Source: Gammaproteobacteria bacterium (GTDB lineage: Bacteria > Pseudomonadota > Gammaproteobacteria > GRL18). From it: 64,000 bases of DNA. This document shows, piece after piece, positions 46,278-57,520 of the stretch (position 1 is the stretch's first letter; each line of letters opens with the position of its first letter). Location: assembly GCA_016744995.1 (NCBI GenBank), contig JADGDG010000011.1:62001-126000 (forward strand). The letters run 5' to 3'. Made by a program: the position numbers and the translations under genes. The notes under the pieces are model-generated. The model was not told the origin of the DNA. It saw nothing but the letters and a program-made list of their open reading frames with translations, and ran no database searches.

Positions 46278-48068
46278 TTATTCCTGTCCCGGTCTCATCG
46301 TCCCACCAGCTGCAGGTGCACCACTGCCCTGTGTGAAAACCTGAGTCAGGTAACTAGGAGGCAGAACGCCGAGATACTGATATAATATCGACAGATTCAG
46401 GCGAAATAATGATTCAAAGCTGCTGACTGAATCAGCAGGATTATAATCACCAAACCACCAGAACCAGTCCGAGCCTTCACAAACTGCTAATTGTTGCTCT
46501 GCTCTTGCCCGTTCGCCTGGATCCAGCTCTCCACTCTCAATCACATGATCAAAACATTCTTTCGCCTGAATCAACATATCCCAGCCACGATTTTTAGCCT
46601 GATCACCTATCCAGGTAGAAAAAGAACCATAGACCCAGCTGCCGGCAACCAGAGAAGGTAGTTTTGTTGGTTCTATTTTTAAATCCATGCAATCAGAAAA
46701 GGTAGTTAACTCGATATCGGGATGTTCTGCTAAACGCTTATATAAGGTTGTCAAAAAATAATAGCCATTTTCAGGATAATATTCCCAGGCATTTTCACCA
46801 TCAAGAATAATGGAGACAACTCGCCCGCTTTGATCTTCCCGATAGTTATAAATCGTTTCAAGGTGCTCAATCAGATTACCCACAGCATCATCTGCATGCC
46901 ATTTGGAATAAGTAAAACCAATGAGGTCAGAAAGCCCATCATCCCGGAAAAAAATATTAATAGGGCTGTTAGTCAGCTCAAGGCTATTATCAGGCTCAGG
47001 ACTTTTATCCGGATCAAGACTGTTTTCAAGTTCGTGGTTGTCTTCAGGCTTTACAACATAAGGTCGGTGCAATCCAATATCATTATAAACAGCATCCATC
47101 ATTCCAGCCCGACTCAGGCTGTTATTGAGGACACTACCGCCTGTCGCAGCCCATTTAAAACCATATTCAGATAAAATATTCAGAGTTTCATCACTGACAG
47201 CCCCTTCAGAAGGCCAGCAGCCAATTGGTTTAAAACCAAAATGATTTTTGAAAATATCAAGCCCCTGCTTAATATGCCAGTGAACCCGTTCTTTACCCCC
47301 GGGATAAGCAGGTTTTTCCGGCAGAGGTACATCCGGCATGGCTTCTCTAGCCGAGTTAAGATCCAGCATCAGCGGTATAATGGGATGTGCATATGGTGTC
47401 ACTGATAACTCAATTTGTCCAGATTGTGCCAGACGTCGATAACGCTCAATAATAGTATTGTGGATCTCGCCAATGACTTCCAGCAATAAATAACGATCAT
47501 TGAGAGTATAATCACTCTCTTTAAGGATCAGTCGTTTGATACGCTGATCATTGCGTTTAACGGTTTCACCAATCCAGGCAAGATGATGCCATGTGAGTAA
47601 ATCAAACAGGTATTGCTCATGAAGATAAAAAACAGTATCCGGATTCTTGATAAACCACTCTGACATATTAGCCAGTTTCTGATAGGCAGGAAAACGATCA
47701 ATCAGGCGTTCTCGATTTGCTCTGAGACAGTCATTAATGATTTGTAATCTTAAAGGTGGACTGGAAGGTAATTTGCTGCAAGTCAGATTAGCTAACAGAG
47801 GATCACGAAGTGCTGTATTGTGCTGTAAGAAATCTTTAATCTGATATTTATAATCTTCAATCTGTTCTAATAAAGTCGGGGTAAAATTGACTACCGCTCT
47901 GGCACCGGGAATAGATTCCAGATGATCAACCATATCAACATAATCTTTAATCACATGTAGATAAGTCCAGGGTAATTCATATTCATTTTTTCTTAAATCA
48001 CGATACTCCGGCTGATGCATGTGCCAGCAAACAACAACTTTCAACTTATCTTCAACGGCAGAACTCAT
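46278..48068 (-). CDS. glycoside hydrolase family 57 amylase/glucanotransferase
   Basis: A 596-residue GH57 protein: motif 1 CWHMHQPEYRD near the start, GCWPSEGAVSDETLNIL with the catalytic Glu, and LDGENAWEYYPENG further on. It acts on alpha-glucans and sits in the glycogen block between glgC and malQ. Exact activity (alpha-amylase or branching or transferase) cannot be set. A loop at about residues 346-369 is built of four 18-bp DNA repeats and would be an insertion within the catalytic region. Confidence 0.9.
   Translation of the reverse strand: MSSAVEDKLKVVVCWHMHQPEYRDLRKNEYELPWTYLHVIKDYVDMVDHLESIPGARAVVNFTPTLLEQIEDYKYQIKDFLQHNTALRDPLLANLTCSKLPSSPPLRLQIINDCLRANRERLIDRFPAYQKLANMSEWFIKNPDTVFYLHEQYLFDLLTWHHLAWIGETVKRNDQRIKRLILKESDYTLNDRYLLLEVIGEIHNTIIERYRRLAQSGQIELSVTPYAHPIIPLMLDLNSAREAMPDVPLPEKPAYPGGKERVHWHIKQGLDIFKNHFGFKPIGCWPSEGAVSDETLNILSEYGFKWAATGGSVLNNSLSRAGMMDAVYNDIGLHRPYVVKPEDNHELENSLDPDKSPEPDNSLELTNSPINIFFRDDGLSDLIGFTYSKWHADDAVGNLIEHLETIYNYREDQSGRVVSIILDGENAWEYYPENGYYFLTTLYKRLAEHPDIELTTFSDCMDLKIEPTKLPSLVAGSWVYGSFSTWIGDQAKNRGWDMLIQAKECFDHVIESGELDPGERARAEQQLAVCEGSDWFWWFGDYNPADSVSSFESLFRLNLSILYQYLGVLPPSYLTQVFTQGSGAPAAGGTMRPGQE
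46962..47033 (-). repeat. 18-bp tandem repeats (4 units) inside the GH57 gene
   Basis: Four units of 18 bases read on the minus strand as ELENSL, DPDKSP, EPDNSL, ELTNSP. The core AGYCYTSAGCYN agrees with the repeats in fbpB and the FAD gene, in a third reading frame. Confidence 0.75.
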
Positions 48069-48301
48069 TTTTTCCCCTTCAAATATACTGTGCTCTAAGC
48101 AACTATTATTTTATTTTTCACAAATTTACATATGTTTTTTCTGCTGGCAGCACTAGCACCTTGCCCAAAGCATTAGTTTTAGATATGCCCGGGACGCACA
48201 CCCTCCCAGGAATGACAATTATGTAATCGTGCAATAAAACCTTATGTATGATGACAGATTGGGCTCAACATCATAAATCCCAATAGCTGATACCATTCTT
48301 A

Positions 48302-49570
48302 TTACCTGAAGGTATGTCTTTTGTGTCCAATCATATCTGCAGTAACCAGGACAATTCCCTTTTCAGTCACCCGAAAAAGTTTCTTGTCTTCTTCACTATC
48401 TATACCGATTGTCGTGCCATCAGGTATCTGAGTGCCTTTATCAATCACTGCATTTTTTATGTGGCAATGTTGTCCTATATGAACATCCGGCAGTATAACC
48501 GAATCTTCAACCAGAGAATAAGAATTCACCCGAACATTAGAAAATAACAGAGAATGACTGACTTTAGAACCTGAAATAATGCACCCGCCCGAAACCATAG
48601 AGTCAACCGCCATACCCCGACGCTCATCATCATCAAAAACAAATTTTGCTGGTGGTAATTGCTCCTGATGAGTCCAGATCGGCCAGACATCATCATAAAG
48701 GTTTAATTCTGGTGAAACACCGATTAATTCCTGATTGGCTTTCCAGAAAGCATCAATGGTCCCGACATCACGCCAATAGGTCTGACTTTGTTCTTCTTTA
48801 TTATTAAAAGAATAGGCATAAGCACGGTATTTGCTGACCACATTGGGGATGATGTCTTTACCAAAATCTCGGGTGGATTCGCTTTCATCAGCATCCTTGA
48901 TGAGCTGTTCAATCAAAAAATCCCGGTTGAAGATATAAATACCCATAGAGGCCAGAGCACAATCTGGATTGCCAGGTACATGTTTTGGATTTTCAGGTTT
49001 TTCAGCAAATTCAACAACCCTGTTTTTCTCATCAACTGCCATCACACCAAAGGCTTTTGCTTCTTCCAGCGGAACTTCGAAACATCCAACCGTAAGATCA
49101 GCCTGGTTTTCCACATGTTTGGCCAGCATCACACCATAGTCCATCTTGTAGATATGATCACCCGCAAGCACCAAAATATATTCTGGGTCATGTGCCCGGA
49201 TAATATCAAGATTCTGATAAATGGCATCTGCAGTCCCTAAATACCAATTATCTTTAATGCGCTGCTGTGCGGGTAATAATTCAACGAACTCACCAAAGTC
49301 ACCACGAAAATGTCCCCATCCCTGCTGTATGTGCCGTATTAATGAATGGGATTTGTACTGGGTGGCCACCGCAATTCGTCGAATGCCGGAATTCACACAA
49401 TTTGATAATGGGAAATCAATGATCCGGAATTTGCCGCCAAAAGGCACACTTGGTTTGGCTCGCCAGGCAGTTAGTTCTTTTAAACGTGAGCCCTGCCCCC
49501 CTGCTAAAATAATCGCAAGAGTATCACGGGTGATTCGACTGACATAACGATGAGAATTTTTGGTTGACAC
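48302..49570 (-). CDS. glgC: glucose-1-phosphate adenylyltransferase
   Basis: Makes ADP-glucose for glycogen. With the GTG at 49570, six bases after a perfect AAGGAG, it has 422 residues ([33 protein letters not shown]); the frame runs further to 49609 but has no site there. Motifs [35 protein letters not shown] and [10 protein letters not shown] are intact. Divergent from glgB; first of the leftward block. Confidence 0.95.
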   Translation of the reverse strand: MSTKNSHRYVSRITRDTLAIILAGGQGSRLKELTAWRAKPSVPFGGKFRIIDFPLSNCVNSGIRRIAVATQYKSHSLIRHIQQGWGHFRGDFGEFVELLPAQQRIKDNWYLGTADAIYQNLDIIRAHDPEYILVLAGDHIYKMDYGVMLAKHVENQADLTVGCFEVPLEEAKAFGVMAVDEKNRVVEFAEKPENPKHVPGNPDCALASMGIYIFNRDFLIEQLIKDADESESTRDFGKDIIPNVVSKYRAYAYSFNNKEEQSQTYWRDVGTIDAFWKANQELIGVSPELNLYDDVWPIWTHQEQLPPAKFVFDDDERRGMAVDSMVSGGCIISGSKVSHSLLFSNVRVNSYSLVEDSVILPDVHIGQHCHIKNAVIDKGTQIPDGTTIGIDSEEDKKLFRVTEKGIVLVTADMIGHKRHTFR

Positions 49571-49664
49571 TGACGACTCCTTGTATAAAGTTAACCTGAA
49601 GTATGACACTCAAAATAGTTCAGAAGTTGAATAAAATACAGTTTTAAGCAATATAAATCCAATA

Positions 49665-49685
49665 ATAACTATTCAGCGTGTTTAT
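49665..49685. repeat. relic of the 27.5-kb MITE end
   Basis: ATAACTATTCAGCGTGTTTAT resembles the left end of the element at 27524 (TAACTACTCAGCGTGTTTA) with one or two changes. No second end is found close by, so it is either a decayed copy or chance. Confidence 0.5.
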
Positions 49686-49855
49686 CTTTTTAATATAGCA
49701 CAAACTTTGGCACCATTAAGTTAATAAGAAGCAATCATTGATCACAGTCAATGAATCTGCAACGGTTCAGTAATTACTGGCAATTTAAGCTATTATAGAG
49801 TGAGCAAATGACAGTATAATGAACCTAAGTCTATCAACTTTCAGCAGGAAAGCTC

Positions 49856-52057
49856 ATGGTAAAGAAATACCAGAAATCATCCATCAAAAATGATTTATCC
49901 CGCATTATTGATGCCAGACATCATGACCCGTTTAATGTGCTTGGCTTTGATCAGAAAAACAAACTCATTCGAGTTTATCTGCCCTATGCTGAAAGCGTCT
50001 TTATCATCACTTCAGCAAAATCTAAGCAACAAACAAAAGAACCCGTTAAACGACTGCCGGACAGCGACTTTTTTGAATGGCAAGGTGATATAAGCTCTCT
50101 GGGCGATCATTTTAAACTGAGCTGGACTGATAAAAGCAGTTATGAACATGAAAGCTATTACCCCTACACTTTTGCTCCCCAGATCAGCGATTTTGATCTA
50201 CATCTGTTTACTGAGGGCAAACTGCTCAAATGCTATAACATGCTGGGCTCGCACGCGATAGAAGTGGACGGCATCCAGGGCACTCTGTTTGCTACCTGGG
50301 CCCCTAATGCAGAACGAGTCAGCGTTATTGGAGATTTTAATCAGTGGGACGGCCGCAGCCACCCCATGAGAGCCCGAGGCAGCAGTGGTGTCTGGGAATT
50401 ATTTATACCCGGGATTGATTCAGGTTCATTGTACAAATACGAAATTCTAAACCGCCATACAGGGGAAGTATTAGAAAAAATTGACCCATATTCCAATCAA
50501 TACGAATACCGTCCTGCAACTGCATCAATCACCTCCGAACAGGATCAATTTCAATGGCAGGATGAATCCTGGCTGGCATCTCGCAAGGAAGATAACTGGC
50601 AGCATGCCCCATTATCAGTCTATGAACTGCATCTGGGTTCCTGGCAAAGAAATGAAAAAGGCCAGTTTTTAAATTATCGTGAACTGGCTCACCGTCTGGT
50701 GGATTATATAAAACCTCTGGGTTTCACCCATATTGAATTACTACCGGTCACTGAACACCCTCTGGATGCTTCCTGGGGATACCAGGCCACCGGATATTTT
50801 GCCCCCAGCAGTCGTTTTGGCAGCATAAATGATTTTAAATATTTCGTTAATTACTGCCACCAATATGGTATTGGCATATTGGTTGATTGGGTGCCTGCTC
50901 ACTTTCCAAAAGATTCTCATGGTCTGGCAAAATATGATGGCAGCACTCTATATGAGCATGAAGATCCACGCCTGGGTGAACATCAGGACTGGGGTACCCT
51001 GATTTATAATCTGGGGCGAAATGAAGTTAAGAACTTTCTTTTTTCCAGCGCCTTGTTCTGGCTGGATAAGTTTCATATTGATGGACTACGTGTCGATGCT
51101 GTGGCTTCCATGCTTTACCTTGACTACTCACGGGAAGAGGATGAATGGCTGCCTAATAAATACGGTGGTAATGAAAATCTGGAGGCCATTGATTTTATTA
51201 AAGAGCTGAATCATCTGACTCATGTCGAATATCCCGGTACAGTGGTGATTGCAGAAGAATCTACCTCCTGGCCTCAAGTAACACGCCCTGCCTGGCTGGG
51301 TGGACTGGGGTTTACTATGAAATGGAATATGGGCTGGATGCATGACATTCTGAACTATATGCAGATGGATCCAATTCATCGCCATTACCACCATGATAAA
51401 CTGACCTTTGGCTTATTATATAGTTTCTCCGAAAACTTCCTGTTGCCTTTTTCTCATGATGAAGTGGTTCACGGAAAGGGCTCTATGCTAGGAAAAATGC
51501 CAGGTGATGACTGGCAGAAATTTGCCAACTTACGCCTTTTATATACCTTCATGTTTACCTATCCGGGAAAAAAACTACTCTTTATGGGCAATGAATTCGG
51601 CCAGCGTGCTGAATGGAATTTTGATAAAGCACTTGATTGGCAAGAACTTGAATCTGACTCCCATCGGGGTATTAAGGATCTGGTCAGCCAGTTAAATGAA
51701 CTTTATAAAAACATACCAGCCCTGCATTATTATGACTTTGATGTGCAGGGATTTGACTGGGTAGACTGCCACGACTCAGCTCAGTCCATTCTTATTTATC
51801 AAAGAAATGGCCCCAATGACTCAGTTCTCATTGTATTGAATTTCACTCCGGTTGTCAGAGATAATTATCGTATCGGCGTACCTTTTGGCGGGCATTATGA
51901 AGAACTCCTTAATTCTGATTCCAGCTACTTCAATGGCTCAAACACAGGAAATAGTAATCCCATTGCCAGTGAACCGACTCCCTGGATGGGCAAAGATCAT
52001 TCCATAAATATTACTCTGCCGCCATTAGCCGGATTAATAATTAAATTGATTAATTAA
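49856..52057 (+). CDS. glgB: 1,4-alpha-glucan branching enzyme
   Basis: 733 residues, GH13. N-terminal carbohydrate-binding module (residues about 110-220: [23 protein letters not shown]), catalytic barrel with [39 protein letters not shown] (nucleophile Asp near 411), EEST, and [12 protein letters not shown]. The protein is complete. Followed by glgA 41 bases later; the pair is divergent from glgC. Confidence 0.97.
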   Translation: MVKKYQKSSIKNDLSRIIDARHHDPFNVLGFDQKNKLIRVYLPYAESVFIITSAKSKQQTKEPVKRLPDSDFFEWQGDISSLGDHFKLSWTDKSSYEHESYYPYTFAPQISDFDLHLFTEGKLLKCYNMLGSHAIEVDGIQGTLFATWAPNAERVSVIGDFNQWDGRSHPMRARGSSGVWELFIPGIDSGSLYKYEILNRHTGEVLEKIDPYSNQYEYRPATASITSEQDQFQWQDESWLASRKEDNWQHAPLSVYELHLGSWQRNEKGQFLNYRELAHRLVDYIKPLGFTHIELLPVTEHPLDASWGYQATGYFAPSSRFGSINDFKYFVNYCHQYGIGILVDWVPAHFPKDSHGLAKYDGSTLYEHEDPRLGEHQDWGTLIYNLGRNEVKNFLFSSALFWLDKFHIDGLRVDAVASMLYLDYSREEDEWLPNKYGGNENLEAIDFIKELNHLTHVEYPGTVVIAEESTSWPQVTRPAWLGGLGFTMKWNMGWMHDILNYMQMDPIHRHYHHDKLTFGLLYSFSENFLLPFSHDEVVHGKGSMLGKMPGDDWQKFANLRLLYTFMFTYPGKKLLFMGNEFGQRAEWNFDKALDWQELESDSHRGIKDLVSQLNELYKNIPALHYYDFDVQGFDWVDCHDSAQSILIYQRNGPNDSVLIVLNFTPVVRDNYRIGVPFGGHYEELLNSDSSYFNGSNTGNSNPIASEPTPWMGKDHSINITLPPLAGLIIKLIN

Positions 52058-52098
52058 ACTCTTATCTAACCTATAGCTAAAGGCTCTCTTTTATAGAT

Positions 52099-53673
52099 AT
52101 GAATGCAAAAAAAAATAAAACCCTTTTAAAGAAACCTAAATATAATATTTTATTTGTCAGCAGTGAACTTCACCCCTTTGCAAAAACAGGTGGTCTTGGT
52201 GATGTGTCCAGCAGTTTACCAAAAGCACTTAAAGCTTTAAAACAGGATATTCGAGTACTGATACCCGCTTATCCCTTTGCCATTGAGAAAGCAGCTTCAA
52301 TAAAACATGTTGCCACAATCAACCTGCCTGAAAGTGGTTTTCCCGGCCAGCTTGGACTCAGTACCCAGCCAGGAGAAATAAGAAGTGTGGCAATTCTAGA
52401 AACTAAGTTGCCCGGCAGTCATGTTAAAGTATGGATGATAGAGTCAGAAATTTATAACCGTTCTGGTACTCCTTATTCTGATGAAAATAATAATGAGTGG
52501 GAAGACAATGACTTTCGCTTTGCTCTGTTAAATTATATTGCTGTTGAAATAGCCATGGGGCGAGCTTCCCTGGAATGGCTGCCCGATGTCGTTCATGGTA
52601 ATGACTGGCAGGCAGGCTTAATTGGTGTTCTTCTTGAGCAAGAACATAGCGAAAGCCAAAAAAGGCCTGCAACAGTCTTTACCATTCACAATATGGCGCA
52701 CATGGGTATTTACTCAAGAGAGCGCTTTGATGCCTTAGAACTCGAAGCCCATTTATGGAATCATCATGAATTAGAATTTCATGATGATTTTTCATTTATC
52801 AAAGGCGGACTGGTTTTTTCAGATCGGGTCAACACCGTCAGTCCAACTTACGCAGAAGAAATACAAAGTGAAGAATTTGGCTACGGCTTATCCGGTTTAT
52901 TGACTTATCGTAACGAAAGACTTTCCGGAATTTTAAATGGAATTGATATGAAAGAATGGAATCCTGCAAAAGATCCTCATATCAAGAAAAATTACTCAAT
53001 AAAAAGTTTATCTCAAAAACATAAAAATAAAATTGCACTGCAAAGCCACTTTAACCTGCCCAGAAAGAAAAAAACTCTGCTTCTGGGTCTGGTTGCTCGT
53101 CTGGTTTATCAAAAAGGCATTGATCTATTACTGGAAAATATGGAAGAAATCCTGCAACTTCCAGTACAGATTGCAATTCTTGGTTCAGGTGATCTCGAAC
53201 TAGAAAGCCGCCTGAGATGCTGGACAACAAGATATCCGGATAAAATTCAGATTCAGCTCGGCTATGATGAATCTCTGTCGCATTTAATTGAAGCAGGCTC
53301 TGATGCTTTTTTGATGCCTTCCCGGTTTGAACCCTGTGGACTGAACCAACTTTATAGTTTACGTTACGGCACCATCCCTATTGTCAGAGAAACCGGAGGA
53401 CTTGCCGATACCGTGACCCACGCTTCCAAAGAAAACCTGTCCAATCATACAGCAACAGGAATTGTCTTTCTTGAATCAAAAGGTTCTACCATACTAGATG
53501 CCATCAACCTGGCTTCATTGTTGTATCAAAATAAAACAATCTGGCAGAAACTGATGGTCAATGGTATGAAGCAGGAGTTTTCCTGGAAAGAAAGTGCCAG
53601 ACAATACCTCAAACTTTATACTCAAGCGATAAAAGACAGGGATAAATACAAAAAACATGCACCTGTTTTTTAA
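52099..53673 (+). CDS. glgA: glycogen synthase (ADP-glucose)
   Basis: GT5 enzyme extending alpha-1,4-glucan from ADP-glucose. 524 residues, slightly longer than usual at the N-terminus. KTGGLGDVSSSLPKAL, FTIHNMAHMGIYS, and the C-terminal EPCGLNQLYSLRYGTIPIVRETGGLADTV are intact. With glgB and glgC it completes glycogen synthesis in this locus; no glycogen phosphorylase is encoded in the window. Confidence 0.96.
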   Translation: MNAKKNKTLLKKPKYNILFVSSELHPFAKTGGLGDVSSSLPKALKALKQDIRVLIPAYPFAIEKAASIKHVATINLPESGFPGQLGLSTQPGEIRSVAILETKLPGSHVKVWMIESEIYNRSGTPYSDENNNEWEDNDFRFALLNYIAVEIAMGRASLEWLPDVVHGNDWQAGLIGVLLEQEHSESQKRPATVFTIHNMAHMGIYSRERFDALELEAHLWNHHELEFHDDFSFIKGGLVFSDRVNTVSPTYAEEIQSEEFGYGLSGLLTYRNERLSGILNGIDMKEWNPAKDPHIKKNYSIKSLSQKHKNKIALQSHFNLPRKKKTLLLGLVARLVYQKGIDLLLENMEEILQLPVQIAILGSGDLELESRLRCWTTRYPDKIQIQLGYDESLSHLIEAGSDAFLMPSRFEPCGLNQLYSLRYGTIPIVRETGGLADTVTHASKENLSNHTATGIVFLESKGSTILDAINLASLLYQNKTIWQKLMVNGMKQEFSWKESARQYLKLYTQAIKDRDKYKKHAPVF

Positions 53674-53690
53674 ATATCAGACTTAAAACA

Positions 53691-53809
53691 ACTGCAAGGT
53701 AAGCTGGTACAACAACCTGGGAACGCTTCAAGCCCATCCATGGGGCGCTTGATAGAAAACGTCCATGTTTTCAAACACCCCAGTTTGTTGCACCAGTTTA
53801 CCTCGCAGT
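53691..53809. repeat. 119-bp inverted-repeat element after glgA
   Basis: Left arm 53691-53721 (begins ACTGCAAGGTAAGCTGGTAC) and right arm 53779-53809 (reverse complement begins ACTGCGAGGTAAACTGGTGC) match at about 27 of 31 bases. It lies between the convergent ends of glgA and metE; internal partial palindromes (CTTCAAGCCC with GGGGCGCTTGA) are visible. MITE- or REP-like, and possibly a terminator. Confidence 0.8.
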
Positions 53810-53878
53810 CTCTTAAGGCATTTATTCTCTCTGGGAGTGTCCAAAATCAAAAGCAAAGAAAATTGAGCGGTTGCTTTT

Positions 53879-56194
53879 TTAAACAGTATTACAATCGTTT
53901 CTTAATATTTTACTTGCCTCAATCATATTGAGTAAGGCTGGTTTCACTTCATCCCAGTGGCGGGTTTTTAAACCACAGTCTGGATTCACCCATAATCTTT
54001 GAGCAGGGATCCTCTGAGTGGCTTTTTGCATTAATTCAACCATGGAATCCACACTTGGAATAACAGGTGAATGAATATCATACACACCAGGACCAATTTC
54101 ATTAGGGTATTGAAATTCATCAAACACATCCAGTAATTCCATATCTGACCGTGATGTCTCAATGGTGATCACATCAGCATCCATTTCAGCGATGGACTGT
54201 ATTATGTCATTGAACTCAGAATAGCACATATGAGTATGTATCTGAGTTTCATCCCGTACGCCATTTGCCGTAATACGAAATGATTTAATTGCCCAGTTCA
54301 GATAGGATTGCCATTGATTTTTCCTTAACGGCAGACCTTCTCTTAATGCAGCTTCATCTATTTGAATGATCCCAATACCCGATTTCTCCAGATCCAACAC
54401 TTCATCACGAATAGCCAAAGCTATTTGCAGACAGGTTTCCGAACGAGCTTGATCATCACGTACAAATGACCAGTTTAAAATAGTAACAGGGCCTGTCAAC
54501 ATACCTTTCATTGGTTTATGTGTCAGTGACTGGGCGTATTGAATCCACTCAACTGTCATTGCTTCGGGTCGTGAAATATCACCATAAATAATGGGCGGTT
54601 TAACACATCGTGAACCATAGGACTGCACCCAGCCAAATTGAGTAAATGCATAACCAGTTAATTGCTCACCAAAATATTCAACCATATCATTTCGCTCAGC
54701 TTCACCATGAACCAGTACATCAAGGCCTAAAATTTCCTGCTCCTGAACACTACGTGCTATTTCAGCTTTCATTGTCTGCTGATAATCCTTTTTTTGCAGT
54801 TTACCCAAACGGTAGTGACTACGAACTTCACGTATTTGTTTCGTTTGTGGAAAAGAACCAATCGTCGTTGTTGGATACAGAGGTAACTTATAACACTGGC
54901 TTTGTTTTTCTGCACGCTGTTTATAAGGAGACTGACGATAACTCATACCTTCCGTTATGGAAGCAATGCGATCTTGCACTGTTTTATTATGCACATTCTC
55001 TGATCCTTGACGAGACTGAATGGCTTTTTTATTGTCTGACAATAAAGCTATAACGCTTTCTCTGCCCTGTTCAAGAGCATTTTCTAAAATATCAAGCTCC
55101 TCTAACTTTTGCACAGCAAAGGCCAGCCAGCATGAAATTTCATCCGTTAATTTATTTTCACTATTCAAATCTACAGGCACATGTAACAAGGAACAAGAAG
55201 GTGCCAGCCAGAGCCGATCACTTAAGCGTTTATGGATAGGTTCGAGCCAGTTTAGAGTTTCATTTAAATCTGCTTTCCAGATATTTCTCCCATTAATCAC
55301 ACCCAGTGATAAAATTTTGTGTGAAGGTAACCAGTCAACTAACTTTATTACTTCTGCATGATTATTAACTGCATCAACGTGCAACCCATTAACGGGCAAC
55401 TCACAAACCAATTGTAAGTTTTCCTGGAATTGACCAAAATAAGTAGTCAGTAGTATTTTTACTGGTGCATTTTGTAATTGATAATAAGCAACTCTCAGTG
55501 CATGCTGCCACTCCTGAGTAAGCTCTGTCACTAAAACAGGCTCATCAATTTGCAGCCACTCAATATCTAGATTTCCCAGGGTATGAAGTAATTCACTATA
55601 AACACTGAGAATATCATCAAGTAGTTCCAGCTTATCCGAACCATCTTTGGATTTTCCTAGCCATAAATAGGTCACAGGACCAATAATGACGGGCTTGATA
55701 TTATGTCCCTGACTTTTTGCTTCTTCAATTTGTGCCAGCAAGGTATCGGCATTCAGTGAAAATTTTGTTTCTGTATCAAACTCAGGTACGATGTAATGGT
55801 AATTTGTGTCAAACCATTTAGTCATTTCACCTGCATGAAGTGTTTGACTTGAACTGCAGGAGCAGCTTGTATCTTGAGCAGTCGAACCTCCTCTGGCTAC
55901 TGAGAAATATTGTTCTAAAGTCTTCTCAGAAGAATTATTCTCATGTTGTTTAAATCGTTTGGGAATATTGCCCAATAGATAACTCATATCCAGAACTTGA
56001 TCATAAAGAGAAAAATCACCAACAGGCAGCCAGTCCAGTTTTCTCTGCTGATGCCAGTGCAACTGACGTAACTCTGATGCAGATTGTTGTAATTCCATTT
56101 CAGATATTTTACCTTGCCAATAGTTTTCCAGAGCTTTTTTTAGCTCTCTGTTTTTTCCAATTCTGGGAAAGCCCAGATTGTGAATAGTTGTCAT
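53879..56194 (-). CDS. metE: cobalamin-independent methionine synthase
   Basis: Transfers methyl from 5-methyl-THF-triglutamate to homocysteine. 771 residues with the N-terminal barrel start [61 protein letters not shown] and the C-terminal NPDCGLKTR zinc ligand. A Ser/Cys-rich insert [12 protein letters not shown] near residue 115 is unusual. Divergent from metR, which should activate it. Confidence 0.97.
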   Translation of the reverse strand: MTTIHNLGFPRIGKNRELKKALENYWQGKISEMELQQSASELRQLHWHQQRKLDWLPVGDFSLYDQVLDMSYLLGNIPKRFKQHENNSSEKTLEQYFSVARGGSTAQDTSCSCSSSQTLHAGEMTKWFDTNYHYIVPEFDTETKFSLNADTLLAQIEEAKSQGHNIKPVIIGPVTYLWLGKSKDGSDKLELLDDILSVYSELLHTLGNLDIEWLQIDEPVLVTELTQEWQHALRVAYYQLQNAPVKILLTTYFGQFQENLQLVCELPVNGLHVDAVNNHAEVIKLVDWLPSHKILSLGVINGRNIWKADLNETLNWLEPIHKRLSDRLWLAPSCSLLHVPVDLNSENKLTDEISCWLAFAVQKLEELDILENALEQGRESVIALLSDNKKAIQSRQGSENVHNKTVQDRIASITEGMSYRQSPYKQRAEKQSQCYKLPLYPTTTIGSFPQTKQIREVRSHYRLGKLQKKDYQQTMKAEIARSVQEQEILGLDVLVHGEAERNDMVEYFGEQLTGYAFTQFGWVQSYGSRCVKPPIIYGDISRPEAMTVEWIQYAQSLTHKPMKGMLTGPVTILNWSFVRDDQARSETCLQIALAIRDEVLDLEKSGIGIIQIDEAALREGLPLRKNQWQSYLNWAIKSFRITANGVRDETQIHTHMCYSEFNDIIQSIAEMDADVITIETSRSDMELLDVFDEFQYPNEIGPGVYDIHSPVIPSVDSMVELMQKATQRIPAQRLWVNPDCGLKTRHWDEVKPALLNMIEASKILRNDCNTV

Positions 56195-56294
56195 GATATT
56201 TATTGCTCCCTTATATGCCGATTGGATTGCTATTCAATGACTACCATTGTATTTATATTTTCTATGAATAATAATGATTATTTTTTAATAAATT

Positions 56295-56309
56295 ATGAGA
56301 AAAACTCAT
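56295..56309. promoter_or_regulatory. putative MetR site between metE and metR
   Basis: ATGAG-AAAAA-CTCAT is a perfect interrupted palindrome with five-base spacing, close to the TGAA-N5-TTCA consensus of MetR. It lies in the metE/metR divergent promoter, between the true metR start and metE. Confidence 0.55.
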
Positions 56310-56360
56310 GGTTTATTGAGAAATGGATCAATTCTTACAATTAATCAGGTATTAACTAAG

Positions 56361-57251
56361 ATGATTGAAGCAAGTCACCTGCGAATTATCCAGGCATTGG
56401 ATAAAAATGGAACTCTGACTGAAGCTGCTAACGCATTATGTCTGAGTCAGTCAGCGCTTTCTCACCAGATCCGTTATCTGGAAAAAAAGATGGGTATCAA
56501 GTTATGGCAAAAAGAAGGGAGAAATATACGTCTGACGCAATCAGGTGAACTATTATTACAAACAGCACATAAAGTATTACCCATTCTTGCTCAAACTGAA
56601 GATACTCTTAAGGCCTATGCCACCGGCCTACAGGGGCGTCTGAGAATAGGAGTTGAATGTTATCCCTGTTATGAATGGTTGACGAGTGTAATTGATCAAT
56701 TTGTACAGCAAATGCCCGATGTGGATCTTGATATTGTTAATAAATTTAAATTTTCAGGACTTGAAGGTTTATTGAATCATCACATTGATATTCTGATGAC
56801 ACCTGAGCGGGTTAGAAAAGAGCAAATCAACTATACGACTTTGGTTGAATATGAATTAGTATTGGTAACATCAATTCACCATTCTTTAGCAAAGAGTGAT
56901 TATGTGCAGCCCGAATATCTGAGCAAAGAGACCTTATACACTTTTCCTGTAGCAAGAGAAAGGCTGGATATTCTCACTCATTTTCTGCTTCCCGCACACT
57001 TTGAACCCAAAAAGCTTCAGGAAATTGAATCCCTGGAAATTATGCTAAAAATGACTGAGTTACAGCGAGGCGTTTGTGTCTTACCAAAGTGGTTAGCAGA
57101 TAGTAATAATACGAATAAGCGATTAAAAACTATTGCGATAGGCCCCGATGGCATGCACCGAAAACTGTATCTTGCGATGAGAGAGACTGATATGGAGGTC
57201 CCCTATATTCACAAGTTTATTGAGAAGGGACAAAAAGCCGCTGATTTTTAA
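56361..57251 (+). CDS. metR: LysR-family regulator MetR
   Basis: LysR-type regulator of methionine genes. Starting at ATG 56361 it has 296 residues and aligns from MIEASHLRIIQALDKNGTLTEAANALCLSQSALSHQ, the MetR helix-turn-helix. IGVECYPCYEWL and TFPVARERLDILTHFLLPA match the MetR effector domain. The frame also has an ATG at 56295, but this overlaps the palindromic operator-like site and adds non-conserved residues. Confidence 0.92.
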   Translation: MIEASHLRIIQALDKNGTLTEAANALCLSQSALSHQIRYLEKKMGIKLWQKEGRNIRLTQSGELLLQTAHKVLPILAQTEDTLKAYATGLQGRLRIGVECYPCYEWLTSVIDQFVQQMPDVDLDIVNKFKFSGLEGLLNHHIDILMTPERVRKEQINYTTLVEYELVLVTSIHHSLAKSDYVQPEYLSKETLYTFPVARERLDILTHFLLPAHFEPKKLQEIESLEIMLKMTELQRGVCVLPKWLADSNNTNKRLKTIAIGPDGMHRKLYLAMRETDMEVPYIHKFIEKGQKAADF

Positions 57252-57308
57252 GAGAATTGTAAGGTAGGATATTTTATTTATGGAAGTTGAGATATAAGGC
57301 TTAATTTT

Positions 57309-57359
57309 CACTTTAGGCAGATTGTCACTTTAGGCAGATTGTCACTTTGGACAGATTGT
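57309..57359. repeat. three 17-bp tandem repeats downstream of metR
   Basis: CACTTTAGGCAGATTGT is repeated three times head to tail (57309-57325, 57326-57342, 57343-57359); the third copy has two changes (TTTGGACAG). They lie 160 bases before the AraC-type regulator gene and could be binding sites or a simple expansion. Confidence 0.9.
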
Positions 57360-57520
57360 AGTAGCTGAATAAAAAATATATTATAGTTTCTGTTTAAATA
57401 CTCGCCTGATATCTTATTCATCAGCCTGCATGCAGATATGAATATAGCTGTATAGTATTGTTTTTAATTGAGTATTTCAGGATTATTAGCCTTTGAATCG
57501 ATTTAATCTATGAGAAACCA

